41,473 nucleotides of DNA, from contig WGER01000078.1 of assembly GCA_015492645.1 (NCBI GenBank), forward strand, positions 1 to 41,473. Reading direction: 5' to 3'. The number at the start of each line of letters is the position of its first letter. The stretch's first letter is position 1. The stretch is from Nitrospirota bacterium. Lineage in GTDB: Bacteria > Nitrospirota > Thermodesulfovibrionia > Thermodesulfovibrionales > JdFR-85. Of this stretch, positions 1 through 6,797 are shown piece after piece. The notes under the pieces were generated by a model, which was not told the origin of the DNA, searched no databases, and saw only the letters and a program-made list of their open reading frames with translations. The position numbers and the translations under genes are program-made.

Positions 1-284
1 GCAAAGAAGTGGAAGTAGTGGCAGTCTGTGCACTGCTTCGTGAAGTTACCGTACTTGGTGCCTGAATGGGTCTGCACCCAGGGGGCACTGTTTTTGCTGT
101 ATCCACCACCCTGGGTGTTCGTATGACAGGTGGTACACACGGTGTTAGGGTCCACCGTTGACTGCCCGCCTAAGTGACAGTCAAAACAGGTCACATCGTT
201 GCTCTCGTTGTGAGGGGCATCAAGTCCATAACTCACCCCGTAAATAATCAGTATCAAAACCCCTGTTAATAACACCTTCCTCAT
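1..284 (-). CDS. Multiheme c-type cytochrome, N-terminal part (runs off the left edge)
   Basis: The reverse strand reads from an ATG at 284 through a hydrophobic signal peptide of about 20 residues (MRKVLLTGVLILIIYGVSYG) into a secreted domain. Three CXXCH heme-attachment motifs are visible before the edge (CFDCH, CTTCH, CTDCH), so this is a periplasmic or extracellular multiheme cytochrome. Another ATG lies at 287, but the AGGGGG ribosome site at about 289-294 is better spaced for 284. That ribosome site directly abuts the stop of the preceding NHL/BACON gene at 296, so the two are probably co-transcribed and translationally coupled. The C-terminus and total heme number are unknown because the frame is cut by the window edge. 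Confidence 0.85.
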   Translation of the reverse strand, partial: MRKVLLTGVLILIIYGVSYGLDAPHNESNDVTCFDCHLGGQSTVDPNTVCTTCHTNTQGGGYSKNSAPWVQTHSGTKYGNFTKQCTDCHYFHFF

Positions 285-295
285 CATTACCCCCT

Positions 296-2890
296 TTATA
301 TACCTGTATATCCTGTTGATACCATTACAGGGGTCTTCCTGCCAAAGACCCTCACCCTCAGCAACTTCCTCCCACTCACTTCATACACCTTAACCTTGGA
401 CCTCTTCCCTACCACCACCTCTGCCAGACCATCTGCATCTGTATCTCCAAGGGCAAGGCTCCTCACACCCCTGCCCATATATGCCTCTCCTATAACCTCT
501 CCATCCAGTGTATAAACACCTATCCCGAGGCCTCCACCTACTGCTACCTCTGCAACCCCGTCTCCATCAACATCCCCTCCTGCCACATCCCTCACCTTCC
601 TCATTCCACTCATCACCTCAGCCTCCTTCACCAGCACACCACCGCTCACTGACCATACCTCCACAACCCCTGCCTTACCACGCCTCAGCACCAGCACCTC
701 AACCATCCTGTCTCCATCAACATCTGCCACTGCCACCGCCTTACCCTTCACCTCTGCCTGAAGCCCTGTGTCTACCACTACTCCTTCACCTACGTCATAT
801 ACCTTCAGCACACCCTCTTCCCTCTCGAGCACCACTATCTCCCCCCCACCGTCTCCATCAAGGTCCCCTCCTGATACCCTCACTCCATCTATCGCCCCTG
901 TATCAAAAACCACCAGTTCCCTACCACCTGCATCATACACACCTACCTGTCCACCATCCCTCAACTGCCCTGCCACTACCTCTCCTGCACCGTCTCCGTC
1001 TACATCCACCACCTCCACGTCCACTCCATTCACCCCTCCAAGCACCTCAAAACTGCTTAAAACCGCCCCTGCAGTATCTGCTACCTTCACCTCAGAGCCA
1101 CCCTTACCCATTCCCATCACCACCACAGGCCTCAGGGCCTTCCTGTACTCACCACGAAACTCCAGCACCCCGCCTCCACTCAGCACCTTCGTCTCCGATG
1201 CAGGCGTGATGTATCCACTTACATCACCGTACTCTATCGTATAACTGCCGTCTGCCACTCCATCCACCCTCCAGTCAGTACCACTACCACTGTAGGTCAC
1301 ACCACCAGGACCCCTCACCGTAAAGGTCGCCTCCTGAAGGTTCGTCACCACATGTATCGAACCCACTGAATACACAGTAAGCCTCACCCCCACCACCTGG
1401 GGTGAACCCTCCACCCCGGGGGCCTCTATCACCACCTCACCCTCATACACCCCTGCCGCAAGTCCTGTTACATCCACACCCACTACCGCCTGCGTCAGGG
1501 TGTCACCCTGCCCGCTCACAGGAATCATCATTACCCAGACCGGCTTGTTCCTCACACTCCAGCCATAGACACCCTGTGGGTCGTTCTCTATCCCTATGGT
1601 GAGCACCTGATCAGGTGGCAGAGCACCACCAATCGTATACTCAAAACCCAGGAAGAGGGGATTTACCACAAGTCTTGGTGCAGGCATCACCTCCACACTC
1701 ACCTGTACTGCCACCGCCTCCCCCGCATCACTCCTCACCTCCACAATGCCGGTGTAACTGCCCTCCGAAAGCCCTGCCACATCCACCCCTACCGTCACAA
1801 CAGCAGAACCCCCTGCCGCCACTGTCCCTCCAGAAGGACTCACCACAAGCCACCCATCTGAGACCTCAACAATAAAACCCATCGGCCCTGTACCCGTGTT
1901 CTGTATGCTCAACTGCTGTGAGGCAGGAGACACCCCAACTGTGGTGCTGAAACTGAGACTCACAGGGCTCACCTGCAGATGGGGAACCCCTTCCATGGAA
2001 AACACAACCACCTTCTTCGTCATGTTTGAACAGACATAAAGCCTCTTCTCATCAGGTGAAAAGGCCAGGGACCTGGCTATGTTAAAGGGCTCCTCCACTG
2101 CACTGAACTCACCCTCATACACATAGTTGCCCACTGTACTGTCATAGGCATACACCATCACCACCTGGTAGTACCCCTCTGCTATGTATATCCTGCCGTC
2201 ACTGGCCACCTCTATGTCCTGCGGCCTGAACAGATGACCACCATACCCGAGCCAGTCCTCAAAACTCACAAGCAGATTGAACTGGCTGTCAAAGACACTC
2301 ACCCTCGTCCCAGTGGTGTACATCCCTGGATTATCAGGGTCCTCCCTCTTCGGCAGATCAAGCACGTACACCCTGCCACCCTCTACATCCACCGCCTGAG
2401 GCAGGTAAAGACCCTGGATACTCCCCTTAAGCACTCCATCTGCACCATACACCCAGACCATATTATTCTTGTAATCCGTTACATAGATATCCCCCGTCTG
2501 CCTGTCCACTGCTATGTCTGATATATGACCTATCTCATTTGATCCAATGGTGCCAACCCTCTGGCCACCCCTGTATACAGCCACCTCTCCCTTCCTGGTA
2601 TCCCCTATGTAAACCGTCCCATTACCTGCCACCGCCACTGCAGAGGCACCCTCAAAGGAGATGGAACCTGCATACCTCCAGGTCCTGTCAAATATAAAGA
2701 CCCTTCTGTTGTAGCCGTCTGTCACATAGAGGCTCCCGTCAGGACCAGTGGCCAACCTGCCGGGAGAGGTCATATGGGGGTAACTTATACTCCCAAGATA
2801 CTCCGCCCCTGAGGCTATGGATATAAATCCTATCAGGCCGATAAATATCAAAAACGCCAGTACTATTGATTTCTCTCTTGACACACTCAT
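296..2890 (-). CDS. Secreted NHL beta-propeller / BACON / FG-GAP repeat protein
   Basis: This 864-residue exported protein has a signal peptide at about residues 8-29 (hydrophobic core ending in ASGA). Residues 30-300 form NHL-type propeller repeats (GPDGSLYVTDGYNRRVFIFD and similar). Two BACON/Ig-like modules follow at about 303-405 and 406-508 (VSPVSLSFSTTVG...ISVEV type), then a PEGA-like module at about 509-590. The C-terminal third carries FG-GAP/VCBS-type DVDGDG calcium-binding repeats (about 595-855). No heme motif and no enzyme signature is present. It probably acts as an extracellular scaffold or adhesin beside the surface cytochromes; NHL proteins commonly accompany outer-surface cytochrome genes. 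The start at 2890 has a strong GGAGG ribosome site. Its own sigma-54 promoter lies upstream at 3073-3087. The precise role is unknown. Confidence 0.85.
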   Translation of the reverse strand: MSVSREKSIVLAFLIFIGLIGFISIASGAEYLGSISYPHMTSPGRLATGPDGSLYVTDGYNRRVFIFDRTWRYAGSISFEGASAVAVAGNGTVYIGDTRKGEVAVYRGGQRVGTIGSNEIGHISDIAVDRQTGDIYVTDYKNNMVWVYGADGVLKGSIQGLYLPQAVDVEGGRVYVLDLPKREDPDNPGMYTTGTRVSVFDSQFNLLVSFEDWLGYGGHLFRPQDIEVASDGRIYIAEGYYQVVMVYAYDSTVGNYVYEGEFSAVEEPFNIARSLAFSPDEKRLYVCSNMTKKVVVFSMEGVPHLQVSPVSLSFSTTVGVSPASQQLSIQNTGTGPMGFIVEVSDGWLVVSPSGGTVAAGGSAVVTVGVDVAGLSEGSYTGIVEVRSDAGEAVAVQVSVEVMPAPRLVVNPLFLGFEYTIGGALPPDQVLTIGIENDPQGVYGWSVRNKPVWVMMIPVSGQGDTLTQAVVGVDVTGLAAGVYEGEVVIEAPGVEGSPQVVGVRLTVYSVGSIHVVTNLQEATFTVRGPGGVTYSGSGTDWRVDGVADGSYTIEYGDVSGYITPASETKVLSGGGVLEFRGEYRKALRPVVVMGMGKGGSEVKVADTAGAVLSSFEVLGGVNGVDVEVVDVDGDGAGEVVAGQLRDGGQVGVYDAGGRELVVFDTGAIDGVRVSGGDLDGDGGGEIVVLEREEGVLKVYDVGEGVVVDTGLQAEVKGKAVAVADVDGDRMVEVLVLRRGKAGVVEVWSVSGGVLVKEAEVMSGMRKVRDVAGGDVDGDGVAEVAVGGGLGIGVYTLDGEVIGEAYMGRGVRSLALGDTDADGLAEVVVGKRSKVKVYEVSGRKLLRVRVFGRKTPVMVSTGYTGI

Positions 2891-2917
2891 CCCTTCCTCC
2901 CTTCTATCAATATAAAC

Positions 2918-2954
2918 TGTGTGTTTTCACACACCTGATGTGGCATTTCACACA
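2918..2954. promoter_or_regulatory. Tandem TGT-N10-ACA enhancer-type palindromes (copy A)
   Basis: Two 16-bp palindromes, TGTGTGTTTTCACACA (2918-2933) and TGTGGCATTTCACACA (2939-2954), sit 21 bp apart, which is two helical turns. The TGT-N10-ACA layout matches upstream activator sites of NifA-type sigma-54 enhancer-binding proteins. A CRP/FNR-family dimer is an alternative. The same pair occurs at 21473-21509. Here the sites lie between the sigma-54 promoter at 3073-3087 and the gene at 2890, so they are downstream of the predicted transcription start. Confidence 0.6.
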
Positions 2955-3072
2955 ATGCATCCTCTTCCGTCCTCTCCAAGACCATCTCACAGTCACTTCA
3001 ATAACTCCAGTAATCTAAACCATTTTAAAAACGGGCACCAAAAGTCATCACCTGTTCTGTTTAAACAGAGAT

Positions 3073-3087
3073 GCAAATTCTATGCCA
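3073..3087 (-). promoter_or_regulatory. Sigma-54 promoter (-24/-12) for the NHL/BACON gene
   Basis: The minus strand reads TGGCAT-AGAAT-TTGC, matching the sigma-54 consensus TGGCAY-N5-TTGC with the required spacing. It lies just past the stop of the 8-heme cytochrome at 3089. The predicted start is near 3061, giving an untranslated leader of about 170 nt before the gene starting at 2890. Confidence 0.7.
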
Positions 3088-3088
3088 T

Positions 3089-4435
3089 TTAGAAGGTCTT
3101 CCGGTTCGTACCGAGGATGGTATCCACAGAGCCGTGATAGTGGCAGATATTACAGTTTATGGAGGTGACATTGGCGTTGCAGCCCGGAGGCCCCGACCCT
3201 GAGTCATGGCAATTCCAGCAACGCATGGCACTATACGGCGGGTCTCCAGAACCACTGTGATGGACATAATACCATCTGTTCTGCTGACAGTTAGTATTAA
3301 AGTCATAGTCATCCATGTGGCATCTCTGGCAGAGGTAACCCAGTTCCTTGTTGTAATCAGCAAAGGGAGGGGTAAAGTCAGTAGCCTCTATGGTGGTTAT
3401 GGTACCAGCCAGCGTCGCACCATTCACCTCTGCCCTTATAAGGGCCTGATTGGGAGAGCCGTGAGGCTCATGACAGTCTGTACAGGAGAGGGTCCTGCCC
3501 ATTATGCTCCCGTAGGGCGGGTCTCCGCTGAGGGCACCGTCAGCATCAAAGGAGCCGTGTTTCTCATTCACCCAGTCAATTGGTCTCAGGTTACGGCCCA
3601 GGGGGGTGCTTGAGATCACATCCACTGTATTATGGCAGTCCGTGCAGAAGGTGACGAAGTCTGTAAGGTTGGAGCCGTCCTGGGTGCTGGAGCCATCCGG
3701 CTCATAGGCGGTTGTGGAGTTGTACCTGTAGGGAGCCTGGTATCCCGTGGTATAGTCACTCATTCTCTCACCTGGCTCATCACCCCACAGGCCCCAGAGG
3801 TTGCTCACCCTGCTGTGCTGGGACGGCCTGGATACTGGATACCCACGGGTTGTGGGTGACTTGGTCCCGTCCGGAGAGTTCGGAGGGTCTCCCTGGGCTG
3901 CATGGGGGTTGTGACAGGCAGTACAGGGGTTTGAGTCCTGGGTGTAGCCCCATGGCTTACCTGTGATGAATGTCCTTATATCATCCAGCCAGTGGGATGA
4001 ACCGGGTGAGGTGAAGGAGAATGCCTCAAGGATGTCGTTAAGGGTGTCAGCAGTCCACCCACCGGCCCTGTAACTGTAACTCCTGTTCACCAGACCACCT
4101 GACTGGTAGGAACCTGTATCGGTATGGCACTGGTAGCAGAACCCATCGGTCTGATTTATGTAGTTGTCATAAAAGAGGGTGTAGTTAGAGGGTGTGCCTG
4201 ATGCAGGGGCAGGCTCTGTGCCGTCAATGCTCGCATGCTGCTCGTGGCAGTGGGTACAGTTACCCCGGGAGTAGCCGAAGGAGGAGATGCTCGTTCGGTA
4301 TACCCCGTAGGTGGTGTTTCCATGGGCCGAGTTCAAGAACACACCTGCCAGTGCCTTCACACCGAAGGCGAGGAGCCCGCTCAGAAGAAGGAGAATCACT
4401 ATAAGAATGGCACCTTTTATCCTAACCCTGTCCAT
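3089..4435 (-). CDS. Octaheme c-type cytochrome, membrane-anchored or secreted
   Basis: Eight CXXCH motifs are present in about 448 residues (CTHCH, CYQCH, CTACH, CTDCH twice, CQRCH, CWNCH, CNICH). The N-terminus is a strongly hydrophobic segment at about residues 8-30, a signal peptide or membrane anchor. The region around the first heme (NCTHCHEQHAS) is the form seen in cytochrome c3-type families of Nitrospirota and deltaproteobacterial lineages. Several hemes are followed by PH or an isolated His that could be distal ligands. An AAGGAGG ribosome site favours the second ATG (4435) over the first (4438). The gene follows the OmcS-like cytochrome with a 10-nt gap, so both should share the sigma-54 promoter at 5531-5545. 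The likely role is electron relay across the periplasm or at the surface; the exact partner is unknown. Confidence 0.87.
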   Translation of the reverse strand: MDRVRIKGAILIVILLLLSGLLAFGVKALAGVFLNSAHGNTTYGVYRTSISSFGYSRGNCTHCHEQHASIDGTEPAPASGTPSNYTLFYDNYINQTDGFCYQCHTDTGSYQSGGLVNRSYSYRAGGWTADTLNDILEAFSFTSPGSSHWLDDIRTFITGKPWGYTQDSNPCTACHNPHAAQGDPPNSPDGTKSPTTRGYPVSRPSQHSRVSNLWGLWGDEPGERMSDYTTGYQAPYRYNSTTAYEPDGSSTQDGSNLTDFVTFCTDCHNTVDVISSTPLGRNLRPIDWVNEKHGSFDADGALSGDPPYGSIMGRTLSCTDCHEPHGSPNQALIRAEVNGATLAGTITTIEATDFTPPFADYNKELGYLCQRCHMDDYDFNTNCQQNRWYYVHHSGSGDPPYSAMRCWNCHDSGSGPPGCNANVTSINCNICHYHGSVDTILGTNRKTF

Positions 4436-4447
4436 CATGGCCTCCTT

Positions 4448-5515
4448 TCAGTCCTTACTCCTGTGGCAGACATTACACCCATTCTGTCCACCACCTGCAG
4501 GCCAGCCCCTGTAGTCCCAGCGGAGGATCTTATAATAGGGTGAGGCATGGGCATAATGGCAACTGAGGCACATCACCACCGCGCCCGTTTCGGTGGTCCC
4601 GTTCCCGGGCTCCACTATATTGCTTGCAGAGGCGGGAACCGCAGGTCTCGCCACCGGTGCGAGCAGGTCATACGTGGTATAACCGGTAAACTCCCCTGAG
4701 TTCGGCAGGACCACATCAGTGGGGTGTCTTATAAAGGGAGAGGTGGTGTCCCCACCTATACCGGAGATGGAGTGGAAGTCACCATGGCAGGTGGCGCAGA
4801 ACCCGCTTATCGTCTGGCTCGAGGGCCTTATCCCTATCTGGCCACCAGAGTGGCATGCACCACAGACGGATGTGTCCATCGGTGTGGTGGCCCCGAAGTA
4901 CTCGTTGTGGTCTGAGGCAGAGGAGGTTGCCTGCCAGTCGGAGTCCTCATACCCCTTCACCCCGTTCAGAAACCTGTAGGAGTTCCATACCTGATCAGCC
5001 ACATCCAGTTGTCCATTCACATTGTTGTGGTGTGCACCCTTTATGGAGATTATACCCACAGAGGCGCTGAAGTTTCTCACACCGTGACAGCCGTTGTTAC
5101 CGCTACAGGTGAGTTCATTCTGACCTACCTGGCCCGTATGGACGGCCCCTGGTGGGGCTATAAGGGTATCATCCGGGTTGCCAATCTCCACCACATTGTG
5201 GCCATTCGCATCAGAGATGGCAAGGTAGTAGAAGTTGCCACCTGCAAGGGGAGCGGTGGGAGCAGAGGTGTTGTATACGATTGGGATGCCATCAACTATT
5301 GTGTCAGAGGTGGAACTGCTATGACAGCCGATGCAGTCATTGATGAGAAGGAACTCATAGGGTCCGGTGGTGCCCCACTGGGCCAGCAGGGTATTGTCCT
5401 GACTGTAATGGATGGTATGGCAGTTGCTGCAGGCAATACCGGGATCGATCGCCTCTGCCCTGCCCGCAGGCACTCCCAGGATCAAGAGAAGAATTATCCA
5501 TCTAAGACCGTTCAT
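4448..5515 (-). CDS. OmcS/OmcE-like filament-type multiheme cytochrome (paralog 1)
   Basis: A 355-residue protein with a signal peptide (about residues 1-22) and six CXXCH motifs (CSNCH at residue 29, CIGCH at 61, then CGACH, CATCH, CLSCH, and CNVCH at the C-terminus). It also has a CX5CH site (CSGNNGCH). Landmarks follow the order I recall for Geobacter OmcS: a first heme followed by TMH/TIH, GGxFYYL, GHNV, the third heme site, YRFL, CATCHGDFHS, RHPTD, CLSCHYAHAS, and a terminal heme. OmcS-type proteins polymerise into extracellular heme wires. It differs from canonical OmcS in the CX5CH site and in an extra CGACH before heme 4. The ATG at 5515 has no ribosome site and sits only about 4 nt from the predicted sigma-54 transcript start. 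Homology is from memory and could be checked structurally. Confidence 0.85.
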   Translation of the reverse strand: MNGLRWIILLLILGVPAGRAEAIDPGIACSNCHTIHYSQDNTLLAQWGTTGPYEFLLINDCIGCHSSSTSDTIVDGIPIVYNTSAPTAPLAGGNFYYLAISDANGHNVVEIGNPDDTLIAPPGAVHTGQVGQNELTCSGNNGCHGVRNFSASVGIISIKGAHHNNVNGQLDVADQVWNSYRFLNGVKGYEDSDWQATSSASDHNEYFGATTPMDTSVCGACHSGGQIGIRPSSQTISGFCATCHGDFHSISGIGGDTTSPFIRHPTDVVLPNSGEFTGYTTYDLLAPVARPAVPASASNIVEPGNGTTETGAVVMCLSCHYAHASPYYKILRWDYRGWPAGGGQNGCNVCHRSKD

Positions 5516-5530
5516 CTAAGAAATTAATAA

Positions 5531-5545
5531 GCAAAAAATATGCCA
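5531..5545 (-). promoter_or_regulatory. Sigma-54 promoter inside the cytochrome operon
   Basis: The minus strand reads TGGCAT-ATTTT-TTGC, an excellent -24/-12 match. Its flanks are nearly identical to the promoter at 21382-21396 (AACTGGCATATTTTTTGC here, AACTGGCATATTTCTTGC there). It overlaps the end of the 16-heme gene and would start transcription near 5519, almost at the ATG of the OmcS-like gene. Confidence 0.72.
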
Positions 5546-5546
5546 G

Positions 5547-6785
5547 TTACATCTTATGGCACTGGATACAGAGTTCCCTGTGACGGTCAAACCTGAGCAT
5601 TATCTCCGCCCTCGCATCGTGCATACTGTGGCAGGTCTTACAGGTAATCGTGCTCCCATCCCTCGGATCCTTCACCCCCTCACCCATCGGATGGCTCACC
5701 TTGTGCTGTGCCCTGTGGCAGGCCACACAGGTGCCTATTACATCTGCCTGCACCTTCATATACAGGGGCCTTGTGGAATGCATCGGCATATGACACCCGA
5801 AGCACTGTCTGTTCTTCACTGGTGCACACCTTATACCCTTCAGTTTCCTGGTCATCCTGCTGATCCTGGTATCGATGTCTGCGTGGCACTCAAGACAGGC
5901 ATCCCTCTCATTAACAGTAAAGCCTGGTCTGTCTGAGGCATGGTAGTTGTGACATAGGAGACAGGGCTGCTCAGAGATGCCATAGTGGAGGTCGTCCTCA
6001 TGGAACCTTTTCGGATCCTTCACATGACAGTTGAAGCAGAGTTCCGGTCCCTCTGCCTTCAGTTCCACAGGGGCACCTTCCACAAATGGCTTGTGGCAGG
6101 CGGTGCAGTTTCTCTCAAGAAAGTCGGGATGACCCTCTGGCCCGAGCAGTCCCGCTGTATTCGCACTATGGCCTGTATGGCAGGAGATACATTCCATCTT
6201 TTCCGTCCTGTCTGTGATGGAGACATCACCCACCTTACAGCCCGGGGCATGACACCTCTGGCAGAACCGGTTTGAAGGCCCTACAAGGAGGTTATACTCC
6301 TTGGAGGCATGGGGTTCGTGACAGGCCGAGCACTCACCATTGTTAAATGGGGGATGGGCGGTGAGGTCCTCATTTATCTTCTTCTTGAGGTTCTTATGGC
6401 ACTTGAAACAGATTTCCTTCTGAGGCCTCACAAGGAGGCTCCTGTTGTTGCTACCATGAGGAGAGTGGCAGTCAGTACAGAGCCCATCCCTGATCGCCCC
6501 GTGCATCCTCTCCTGGCTCACCTTCTCCTGTAGGTCCTGATGGCAGGAGTAACAGAGTCCGTTTATCCTGTCCCTCACAAGTCCCTTATGTGAACTGGCG
6601 TGAGGGCTGTGGCATGCTGTACACCTGCCCTCCCTGAATGGTTCATGCACAGAGGAGAGGGACAGTTCTCCCTCTGTATCCTGATGACACTGATAACAGA
6701 CCTCCTGCAGGGCCTCACCCGGGACAGCCCTGGGGCCCAAGATGAGGATCATCAGAAGGAGCCCCACACTGATTCTCATCTTCAT
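5547..6785 (-). CDS. 16-heme c-type cytochrome with paired CXXCH repeats
   Basis: About 412 residues with a signal peptide (about 1-24, no lipobox) and sixteen CXXCH motifs. They are arranged largely as pairs of the doubled-CXXCH type (a CXXCH followed by a CHxPHAS/CHxPHGS motif about 25 residues later). This is the architecture of soluble periplasmic or surface decaheme-type electron wires. One pair is irregular, with a long heme-free stretch containing RTEK. The GGAGGG ribosome site favours ATG 6785 over the GTG at 6788. It follows the 26-heme lipoprotein by 12 nt. The combination of a soluble large cytochrome with a lipoprotein cytochrome and a beta-barrel in one operon suggests it feeds or extends an outer-membrane conduit. 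Which side of the membrane it occupies cannot be read from sequence. Confidence 0.9.
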   Translation of the reverse strand: MKMRISVGLLLMILILGPRAVPGEALQEVCYQCHQDTEGELSLSSVHEPFREGRCTACHSPHASSHKGLVRDRINGLCYSCHQDLQEKVSQERMHGAIRDGLCTDCHSPHGSNNRSLLVRPQKEICFKCHKNLKKKINEDLTAHPPFNNGECSACHEPHASKEYNLLVGPSNRFCQRCHAPGCKVGDVSITDRTEKMECISCHTGHSANTAGLLGPEGHPDFLERNCTACHKPFVEGAPVELKAEGPELCFNCHVKDPKRFHEDDLHYGISEQPCLLCHNYHASDRPGFTVNERDACLECHADIDTRISRMTRKLKGIRCAPVKNRQCFGCHMPMHSTRPLYMKVQADVIGTCVACHRAQHKVSHPMGEGVKDPRDGSTITCKTCHSMHDARAEIMLRFDRHRELCIQCHKM

Positions 6786-6797
6786 CACACCCTCCCC

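Noticed and set aside
508-1875. Long Pro/His/Ser-rich open frames on the plus strand
   Set aside because: They are antisense shadows of the glycine- and valine-rich NHL/BACON/FG-GAP gene, with low complexity, no ribosome sites and no recognisable domain.
5714-5729. TGTGGCAGGCCACACA, a third TGT-N10-ACA palindrome about 170 bp upstream of the sigma-54 promoter at 5531-5545
   Set aside because: It lies in coding sequence for a CVACH heme motif, whose codons (TGT, GCC, TGC, CAC) generate such palindromes by chance; it is not paired at 21 bp like the intergenic copies.
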